A stretch of 64,000 bases of DNA from JACVRW01 sp963835705 (GTDB lineage Bacteria; Actinomycetota; Thermoleophilia; Solirubrobacterales; Thermoleophilaceae), in assembly GCA_963835705.1 (NCBI GenBank), contig CAWIGR010000005.1:1-64000 (forward strand), given 5' to 3'. The translations under genes were made by a program, and so were the position numbers. Shown piece by piece: positions 57,991 to 64,000 of this stretch (its first letter is position 1; each line of letters starts with the position of its first letter). The notes beneath the pieces were generated by a model. That model was given only the letters and a program-made list of their open reading frames with translations, was not told the origin of the DNA and did not search any database.

Positions 57991-59526
57991 CTACGGCGCA
58001 CCCGGCTGCGGCTCGCTGGTGGGGCCGTCCACCGCCACACTCGACTCGGTGGTGAAGCGCAGCCGGTCGATCCGCAGCTCGCGCGGATTCGCGTAACTGC
58101 CGCGTCGACCGTGGTAGACGAGCCAGGAGCCGCCCTTCGGCCCGGTGGCGAGCATGCCCCCGCCCGGGCTGAGCACGTCCGCGCTCTGCGCGAGGAACGG
58201 GTTGCCGGCGGACTTCACGAACGGGCCGGTGGGCGAGCTCGACGTGGCGTAGCCCATGCCGTATGCGCGCGTGTAGGCGCCGCCCGAGTAGAGCAGCACG
58301 TAGGTAGAGCCACTCTTGACCGGCCACGGGTTCTCGACGACAGGTCCGAAGGGGGCCACCTCCCATCCGGGGCTGTCGGCGTCGAAGAGCGGCTGGCGCG
58401 GCCCCGATGCGGTAAGGAGGTCGGGGGCGAGCGGGATCACCGAGATCGTTCGATCCCACGGACATTCGGCGCCGGGGGCCGGCATCTGGCAGCGACGGCC
58501 TGTCGACAGATAGAGGTACGCCCGGCCGTCGCTGTCCACGAACGGCGCCGGGTCGATGTTGCTGTAGCCGTCGTCGTCACCGCAGCCGGGTGGGCGACCG
58601 CTCGAGTCCAGGTCACCGCCCAGTGGCCCGAGCTGGTTGTAGGGCCCCTCCGGGCGCGGCGAGACCGCGACCCCTATGCAGTTGGTGGGCGGCTCGAGGG
58701 CGCCATGCCGGGAGACGTGGAACAGCACGAAGCAGCGCGGGCCGACTGAGTTGGGGCAGGCGCCGTCGCGTTCGATCACGCTGGGCGCCCACGGGTTCCA
58801 GTCGCCCGTCTGGGCCGCCCAGGACGGACGGCCCGGCAGGGCCCACCCGGCGGGCGCCCAGTTCACCAGGTCGGCGGAGCGGAGCATGGGGAAGCGTGCG
58901 CCGGTACTGAAGACGAAATAGTCCGAGTGCGTGGACCCGACGTCGAGCACGCCCGGGTCGGGCGCGCCGGGCGCGGCGAACACGGGGTTGGTGTAGCCGC
59001 CCTCGGGGACCGGCTGCTCGGCGGGAGGAGCTACAGCGGGCGCCGCGGCCGGCGATGGCGTTAGGGGCGGAGGAGACTGCCGCCCCACGACGCGCAGGGA
59101 ATCGAGCACCACGGTGCGCCTACACGACGGCCCGCGGCCGGGGTTGGCCAGACGCAGCACCGCCACACGCGGCCCCGGCGGCGCCGCGGCGCGAAAGCGC
59201 AACCCCGCGAAGCGCGCCGAGCGCACCACACGCAAGCCGACCCGGCGTCCGTCCAGCCGCAGGACGATTCTCGGGCGAGTGCGGTTACAGGGAAGCGCCC
59301 GGGCTCGAAGCACGAGCGCGGAGAGGCCGTGGAGGGTGGTGAACCGGCGCCGGACCTCGCCCCGGCCGCGCACGGCGACCGCCCGGCCGCCGCGGGCCGC
59401 GGGATCCTCGACCACCCTCACCGTCCCGGCGAGACGGCCGCGCTCGAGCTCGAGCGTCTGCCCAAGTGCCTCGGCCGGCAGGCCCAGCAGGGCCACTGCC
59501 ACGAGAAGCTTCGCCCACGTCGGCAC
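57991..59526 (-). CDS. Secreted GH43-like glycoside hydrolase
   Basis: GTG at 59526 opens a signal peptide (VPTWAKLLVAVALLGLPAEA) and has a leaderless -10 box 7 nt upstream; a longer frame exists but would pass through the hairpins. After an N-terminal beta-sandwich-like region (about residues 25-155) and a Pro/Ala linker, a five-bladed propeller begins with TNPVFAAPGAPDPGVL (catalytic Asp). It continues with SNIDPAPFVDSDGRAYLYLS (second Asp) and WEVAPFGPVVENP (Glu). These are the three GH43 acidic residues. The likely substrates are arabinan, xylan or galactan; which one is not decidable. 511 residues. Confidence 0.82.
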   Translation of the reverse strand: MPTWAKLLVAVALLGLPAEALGQTLELERGRLAGTVRVVEDPAARGGRAVAVRGRGEVRRRFTTLHGLSALVLRARALPCNRTRPRIVLRLDGRRVGLRVVRSARFAGLRFRAAAPPGPRVAVLRLANPGRGPSCRRTVVLDSLRVVGRQSPPPLTPSPAAAPAVAPPAEQPVPEGGYTNPVFAAPGAPDPGVLDVGSTHSDYFVFSTGARFPMLRSADLVNWAPAGWALPGRPSWAAQTGDWNPWAPSVIERDGACPNSVGPRCFVLFHVSRHGALEPPTNCIGVAVSPRPEGPYNQLGPLGGDLDSSGRPPGCGDDDGYSNIDPAPFVDSDGRAYLYLSTGRRCQMPAPGAECPWDRTISVIPLAPDLLTASGPRQPLFDADSPGWEVAPFGPVVENPWPVKSGSTYVLLYSGGAYTRAYGMGYATSSSPTGPFVKSAGNPFLAQSADVLSPGGGMLATGPKGGSWLVYHGRRGSYANPRELRIDRLRFTTESSVAVDGPTSEPQPGAP

Positions 59527-59533
59527 GCTCGCA

Positions 59534-59539
59534 AAGCTA
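59534..59539 (-). promoter_or_regulatory. -10 box of the GH43-like gene (leaderless type)
   Basis: On the minus strand TAGCTT lies 7 nt before the GTG at 59526 and supports this start. Confidence 0.5.
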
Positions 59540-59550
59540 GCCGCGAAACT

Positions 59551-59613
59551 GCGTTTGGGGGCCTTCGGCCGCCCAAACGCGCCGTTTGAGGGCGGGAACC
59601 CGCCCTCAAACGG
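59551..59613. repeat. Two adjacent palindromic hairpins (REP-like)
   Basis: Hairpin 1 (59551-59580) pairs GCGTTTGGG with CCCAAACGC around a GGCC-TTC-GGCC tip. Hairpin 2 (59582-59613) is a perfect 15-bp dyad, CCGTTTGAGGGCGGG and its complement, around AA. Both arms share a CGTTTG start. They lie between two divergent genes, so they are not terminators of either. Confidence 0.75.
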
Positions 59614-59683
59614 ATGTGCGTGCGCGAGCGGACCGACTAATCTCGGGGGGCAGGCCGCGCGGGCCCCCGGGCGGCCGCTGCGC

Positions 59684-62600
59684 ATGCTCAGACCGCTCTT
59701 GAAATACGCTCGCGAGGACCCCGGCGTGGCCGCGCTGGCCGACGCCGCGCGGGCCGAGCCGCAGCGCGCCTTCGTGTCCGCCAGCCTGCGCCCGTACCTG
59801 CTCGCAAGCCTGCTCGACGCCGAGCCGGAGCGGCCCGCGCTCGTGGTGGCGGGAGACGACCGCGCCGCCCGCGACCTGGCCGCCGACCTGAGGGCGTTCC
59901 TGAGCCCGCGGCCGGTCCGCTTCTACCCGGCGCGCGGCATGCGCTACGAGTCGCACCTCGCGCCGCCGCCGCACCTGGTCGGCCTGCGCATCGCCGCGCT
60001 CGACCTTTTGCTCGGAGAGCAGCCGGCCGTGGTGGTGGCCAGCGCCGCGGCGCTCGCCGAGAAGGTGCCCGACCCGGACCTGCGCCCGCACGGGTTCGCG
60101 ATCGAGAAGGGCGGGTTGCTCGACCTCGACGAGGTCTCGAGCCAGCTCGTGGCCTGCGGCTACGAGCGCATGGACCAGGTGGAGGAGCGCGGCCAGTTCG
60201 CGGTTCGCGGCGACATCCTCGACGTCTACCCGGCCACCGAGGAGCGCGCGGTGCGCTGCGAGCTGTTCGACATCGAGGTGGAGCGGCTCACGTGGTTCTC
60301 CACCTTCACCCAGCGCTCGCTCGAGGAGGCGGAGCTGGTGGAGATCGCCCCGGCGGCCGAGCTCGGCCCGGAGCACCGCGAGCTCGCCGAGATCGCGGCC
60401 TCGAGCGACGAGGGCGACCGGCCCGACGTGGCGGACGTCCTGCCCATGGACCGCTTCCGCGAGCTGCTCGACCTCGTGCCGGAGCCGGCGCTCGTAACGG
60501 TGGCAGCCGAGGAGGAGCTCGCCCCGGCGCTGCGCGATCTGTGGCAGGACGTGACCACGAGCTTCCACGACCAGGACGCGCACGACCTCTACGTGCCCCC
60601 GGACCGGCTCGCCGAGGCGCTCGAGCGCCGCGCGGTGCTGCGCCTGTCGAGCATCTCCCAGGACCAGCCGCACGAGTTCCGCGCCCAGAGCGCGGACACG
60701 GCGGCCCGCTCGCTGCGCGAGGCGGAGCCCGAGCTCGAGAAGCTGGTCCGCTCGGGCTACCGCACGATCGTCGCCTGGTCGCGCCGCGGCGAGGCCGAGC
60801 GCGCCCGGCTCAACCTGGCCCGCGTGCAGGCCGGCTTCCTCGACGGCCAGCCGGCCCCCGCCGAGCCCGGCGTCCTGTTCGCGCACGCCGGCCTCCGCGA
60901 GGGCTTCCTCGCCCCGCAGCTGAAGCTGGCCGTGGTGCCCGAGCACCGCCTGTTGCGGCGCCGCCGCGCCACCCGCCCGGAGGGCCCGCGCCCCGGTGCG
61001 CTGGCCTCGTTCACCGACCTCCGCGCCGACTCGCCGGTGGTGCACGAGGACCATGGCATCGCCCGCTTCACCGGCTTCGAGACAAAGACCGTCGGGGGCG
61101 TCACGCGCGACTACCTGGAGCTCGAGTTCCGGGACGGCGACCGCGTCTTCGTGCCGAGCGACCAGCTCCACAAGATCAGCCGCTACGTGGGCGCCGACGC
61201 CGGCGACCCGCCGCTCTCGAAGCTTGGCGGCAAGCAGTGGGAGCAGCAGAAGCTGCGCGCCCGGCGCGCCGCGGAGGCGCTCGCCGGGGAGCTGATCACC
61301 CTCTACGCCGAGCGCAAGCGCCGCGCCGGATACGCGTTCCCGCGCGACGGCGAGTGGCAGCTGGAGTTCGAGCAGCGCTTCCAGTACCGCGAGACACCCG
61401 ACCAGCTCGACGCGATCGAGGCGGTGCGCGCCGACATGGAGGAGGCGCGCCCGATGGACCGCCTCATCTGCGGGGACGTGGGCTATGGCAAGACAGAGGT
61501 GGCGCTGCGAGCCGCCTTCAAGGCGGCCGAGGACGGCAAGCAGGTGATGTTCCTCGTGCCGACGACGGTGCTCGCCCAGCAGCACCTCGGCACCTTCACC
61601 GAGCGGCTGCGCGACTACCCGTTCCGGATCGAGATGGTCTCGCGCTTCCGCACCCCGAAGGAGTCCCGCGAGGCCGTCGCCGCCTTCGCCGAGGGCCAGG
61701 TGGACATCCTGATCGGCACCCATCGCCTGCTCTCACGCGACGTGCGCCCGAAGGACCTCGGCCTCCTGATCGTGGACGAGGAGCAGCGCTTCGGCGTCAA
61801 GCAGAAGGAGCTGCTGCGCCAGCTCAAGCTGCGCGTGGACGTGCTGAGCCTGTCGGCCACGCCGATCCCGCGCACGCTCCAGATGTCCCTGGCCGGGCTG
61901 CGCGACATCACCGTGATCGAGACGCCGCCCGAGGGGCGCCGCCCGGTCCGGACCTACGTGGGCGAGTACGACGAGGAGCTCGTCAGCTCGGCAATCAAGC
62001 GCGAGCTCGCCCGGGAAGGGCAGACGTTCTTCCTGCACAACCGCGTGGACACCATCGACGAAACGGCCGAGCGCATCCGCGCCGTCGTCCCGGAGGCGCG
62101 CGTGCTGGTGGCGCACGGCCAGATGGCCGAGGGCGTGCTCGAGCGGACCATGCTCGAGTTCCTGCGCGGCGACGGCGACGTGCTCGTCTGCACGAGCATC
62201 GTGGAGTCGGGCCTCGACATCCCCACCGCCAACACGCTGATCGTGGAGCGCGCCGACGTGTTCGGGCTCGCCCAGCTCTACCAGATCCGCGGCCGGGTGG
62301 GCCGCTCGAGCGAGCGCGCCTACGCCTACCTCCTGTACCCGAGCGCGGCCGCGTTGTCCGAGGACGCGAGCCGGCGTCTGGCCACGCTGTCCGACTACAC
62401 GGAGCTCGGCTCCGGCTTCAAGATCGCCATGCGCGACCTCGAGATCCGCGGCGCCGGCAACCTGCTCGGCCAGGAGCAGTCGGGGCACGTGGCGGCGGTC
62501 GGCTTCGAGCTCTACGTCGGCATGCTCGACGAGGCGGTGAGGCTCCTGGCGGGCGACTCCGCCGAGGAGGCCGCCGAGCCGGTGCGCCTCGACCTGCCCG

Positions 62601-63025
62601 TCGACGCCTACGTGCCGGGCGACTACGTGCCCTACGAGGCGGCCAAGATCGAGGTCCACCGGCGCGTCGCGGGAGCGCGGGAGGTGGCCCAGCTGATCGT
62701 GCTGCGCGAGGAGCTCGAGGACCGCTTCGGCCCCGTGCCCGAGCCGCTCGACAACCTCATCCGGCTGCAGGACGCCCGGATCAAGCTCGGCCGTGCGGGC
62801 GCCCGCTCGGTGGACTTCCGCCAGGGGAGGATGGCCGTAACCCCGATCGAGCTCGACTCGAACGGCTCGCGCACTCTGCGCGAGCGGGTACCCGAGGCGA
62901 TCTACGAGTCCGGGCGCTCGACCGTGCGCGTACGGCTTCCGGACGAGCCCGCGGAGCGCTTCCGGGCTGTGGTCACCGCGGCCGAGGCCATCCTCGAGAT
63001 CGCCACAGAGCCCGAACATCCTTAA
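59684..63025 (+). CDS. mfd: Transcription-repair coupling factor Mfd
   Basis: The 1113-residue protein starts MLRPLLKYAREDPGVAALAD. It has the UvrB-homology region (RFYPARGMRYESHLAPPPHL, ERGQFAVRGDILDVYPA), the RNA-polymerase-interaction domain (SPVVHEDHGIARFTGFET), and an SF2 translocase with Walker A GDVGYGKTEVALRA, DEEQRFG, LSATPIPRTL and YQIRGRVGRSSERAYAYL. A C-terminal TRCF domain follows. It removes stalled RNA polymerase from lesions and recruits UvrA. The ATG at 59684 lies after the twin hairpins; an upstream in-frame extension is unlikely to be translated. The 26-nt gap to the lipoprotein gene carries no terminator. Confidence 0.96.
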   Translation: MLRPLLKYAREDPGVAALADAARAEPQRAFVSASLRPYLLASLLDAEPERPALVVAGDDRAARDLAADLRAFLSPRPVRFYPARGMRYESHLAPPPHLVGLRIAALDLLLGEQPAVVVASAAALAEKVPDPDLRPHGFAIEKGGLLDLDEVSSQLVACGYERMDQVEERGQFAVRGDILDVYPATEERAVRCELFDIEVERLTWFSTFTQRSLEEAELVEIAPAAELGPEHRELAEIAASSDEGDRPDVADVLPMDRFRELLDLVPEPALVTVAAEEELAPALRDLWQDVTTSFHDQDAHDLYVPPDRLAEALERRAVLRLSSISQDQPHEFRAQSADTAARSLREAEPELEKLVRSGYRTIVAWSRRGEAERARLNLARVQAGFLDGQPAPAEPGVLFAHAGLREGFLAPQLKLAVVPEHRLLRRRRATRPEGPRPGALASFTDLRADSPVVHEDHGIARFTGFETKTVGGVTRDYLELEFRDGDRVFVPSDQLHKISRYVGADAGDPPLSKLGGKQWEQQKLRARRAAEALAGELITLYAERKRRAGYAFPRDGEWQLEFEQRFQYRETPDQLDAIEAVRADMEEARPMDRLICGDVGYGKTEVALRAAFKAAEDGKQVMFLVPTTVLAQQHLGTFTERLRDYPFRIEMVSRFRTPKESREAVAAFAEGQVDILIGTHRLLSRDVRPKDLGLLIVDEEQRFGVKQKELLRQLKLRVDVLSLSATPIPRTLQMSLAGLRDITVIETPPEGRRPVRTYVGEYDEELVSSAIKRELAREGQTFFLHNRVDTIDETAERIRAVVPEARVLVAHGQMAEGVLERTMLEFLRGDGDVLVCTSIVESGLDIPTANTLIVERADVFGLAQLYQIRGRVGRSSERAYAYLLYPSAAALSEDASRRLATLSDYTELGSGFKIAMRDLEIRGAGNLLGQEQSGHVAAVGFELYVGMLDEAVRLLAGDSAEEAAEPVRLDLPVDAYVPGDYVPYEAAKIEVHRRVAGAREVAQLIVLREELEDRFGPVPEPLDNLIRLQDARIKLGRAGARSVDFRQGRMAVTPIELDSNGSRTLRERVPEAIYESGRSTVRVRLPDEPAERFRAVVTAAEAILEIATEPEHP

Positions 63026-63051
63026 GCGGCCTTTACGTTCCCGTACTACAG

Positions 63052-64000
63052 ATGGGCTCGATGAATCACGCCGCCCTCAAGCCACTGCTCTCTGCCGCTC
63101 TTCTCACGCTCGGCACCGCCGCCATCATGGCGTGTGGTTCCGACTCGGTCCCATCGGGATCGGTCGCCAAGGTCGGCGACGAGGAGATCACCCAGGAGCA
63201 GTTCGACAAGTGGCTCACCACCGCCGTCAGCGGTCAGGCGCAGGGCGCCGAAGTGGTGGCGCCGGACCCGCCCGACTTCAAGAAGTGCGTGGCGGCCAAG
63301 AAGAAGGCTCCCCTCCCGAAGGGGCAGAAGCAGCAGACCGACGCCGCTCTCAAGAAGCAGTGCGAGCAGGAGTACGACACGCTCAAGCGCGAGGTCATGC
63401 TGTTCCTGATCCAGGCCGAGTGGGTCGAGCAGGAGGCCAAGGAGCAGGGCGTCGAGGTAAGCGACGCGTCGGTCAAGAAGTCCTTCGAGGACCAGAAGAA
63501 GCAGGCCTTCCCGACCGACAAGGCCTACCAGGAGTTCATCAAGACCTCGGGCATGACCGAGGAGGACATCCTCTTCCGCGTCAAGCTCAACGAGCTCCAG
63601 CAGAAGCTCACGCAGAAGATCACCGAGGAAGCGTCCAAGGTCACCGACCAGGACATCCAGGAGTACTACGAGAAGAACAAGCGCCGCTTCGCGCAGCCCG
63701 AGCGGCGCGACCTGCGCGTGGTGCTCACCAAGAGCGAGGCCAAGGCCGAGGAGGCGCGCAAGGCGCTCAACGGCGGCCAGCCCTGGAAGCAGGTCGTCAA
63801 CGAGTACTCGATCGACGAGGCCTCCAAGGCACAGGGCGGGCTGCTCCCCGCCGTGGCCAAGGGCCAGCAGGACAAGGCGCTCGACGACGCCGTCTTCCAG
63901 GCCAAGAAGGGCGAGCTCGAGGGCCCCGTGAAGACCCAGTTCGGGTGGTACGTCTTCGAGGTGGACAAGGTCACGCCGTCGTCCCAGCAGTCGCTCGAGC
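63052..64000 (+). CDS. PrsA/SurA-like lipoprotein peptidyl-prolyl isomerase (partial, runs off the window)
   Basis: The start at 63052 (or 63061) gives a lipoprotein signal with lipobox around AIMACG, Cys at about residue 28. After VAKVGDEEITQEQFDKWL, the typical SurA_N start, come long charged helices and from about residue 215 a parvulin rotamase domain (RFAQPERRDLRVVL, EYSIDEASKAQGGLLP, FGWYVFEVDKV). The frame is open to the window end with no stop. The protein would fold secreted proteins at the outer face of the membrane. It follows mfd closely, the usual actinobacterial order mfd-surA. Confidence 0.9.
   Translation, partial: MGSMNHAALKPLLSAALLTLGTAAIMACGSDSVPSGSVAKVGDEEITQEQFDKWLTTAVSGQAQGAEVVAPDPPDFKKCVAAKKKAPLPKGQKQQTDAALKKQCEQEYDTLKREVMLFLIQAEWVEQEAKEQGVEVSDASVKKSFEDQKKQAFPTDKAYQEFIKTSGMTEEDILFRVKLNELQQKLTQKITEEASKVTDQDIQEYYEKNKRRFAQPERRDLRVVLTKSEAKAEEARKALNGGQPWKQVVNEYSIDEASKAQGGLLPAVAKGQQDKALDDAVFQAKKGELEGPVKTQFGWYVFEVDKVTPSSQQSLE

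Noticed and set aside
59551..59613. Twin hairpins as transcription terminators
   Set aside because: They lie upstream of both flanking genes, which are divergent, so there is no transcript to terminate from either side.
59527..59685. N-terminal extensions of the GH43-like protein (to 59685) and of Mfd (to 59114)
   Set aside because: Both would be translated through the hairpins, the GH43 signal peptide begins at 59526, and Mfd homology begins at 59684.
59606..61723. Long minus-strand open frame (705 codons) opposite mfd
   Set aside because: Antisense shadow created by third-position GC bias; no recognisable domain and no plausible start signals.

Overview
The window is GC-rich, densely packed DNA from an actinobacterium. 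It most resembles the class Thermoleophilia (Solirubrobacter/Conexibacter-like). This is inferred from the protein families, the GTG/ATGA gene overlaps, the bL25-pth-mfd and metG-tatD-rsmA-ispE gene orders, and the abundance of apparently leaderless genes. No database search was possible.

Layout. (1) 1-4498: four tandem, translationally coupled membrane proteins that look like the sensor halves of histidine kinases without the kinase, followed by a stand-alone class III nucleotide cyclase. The first three copies carry single-base frameshifts. (2) 4561-9003: a partner-switching module made of a GAF-SpoIIE phosphatase-HATPase fusion, two STAS proteins, an unknown protein and a PYROXD2/phytoene-desaturase-like oxidoreductase. 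(3) 9040-17274: a degenerate HTH regulator, a secreted 5'-nucleotidase, an hsp20-lon proteostasis operon, and cstA with its YbdD-type partner. (4) 17279-19993: a divergent pair, an alkyl-DHAP-synthase-like flavoenzyme and a patatin-like phospholipase. (5) 20277-32478, minus strand: a glycerol/dihydroxyacetone island in the order dhaK, dhaL, glpF, glpK, glpA, glpB, glpC, dhaM, pgsA-like, epimerase. DhaM is fused to a complete PTS enzyme I. (6) 32580-39395: acyltransferase, aldo/keto reductase, TetR regulator, glycyl-tRNA synthetase, a Ruc/FmdB-like zinc-ribbon chaperone with a CIRCE-like operator, and an LCP protein. (7) 39419-50288: ROK kinase, rsmI, an M23 peptidase, metG-tatD-rsmA-ispE, a DedA-PAP2 fusion, a PucR-type regulator and a cupin. 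(8) 50378-51486: tRNA-Gln(UUG) followed by an HNH endonuclease gene with a LexA-type box at its start. (9) 51564-64000: glmU-prs, small genes, an AarF/UbiB kinase, rplY-pth, a GH43-like secreted glycosidase, mfd, and a PrsA/SurA-like lipoprotein cut by the window end.

Functional picture. Glycerol enters through GlpF and is phosphorylated by GlpK and oxidised by GlpABC, while dihydroxyacetone is phosphorylated by DhaKLM; both routes give DHAP. An alkyl-DHAP-synthase-like enzyme, PgsA-like and PlsC-like proteins and a DedA-PAP2 fusion are encoded nearby, so glycerol catabolism and polar-lipid synthesis sit close together. Stress themes recur: hsp20-lon, a CIRCE-controlled chaperone, mfd, an SOS-type box and a phosphatase/STAS module.

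Many operon-leading genes have a TANNNT -10 hexamer 6-10 nt before the start codon, the hallmark of leaderless transcription. Several otherwise intact genes contain single-base indels, so some apparent pseudogenes may be sequence errors.
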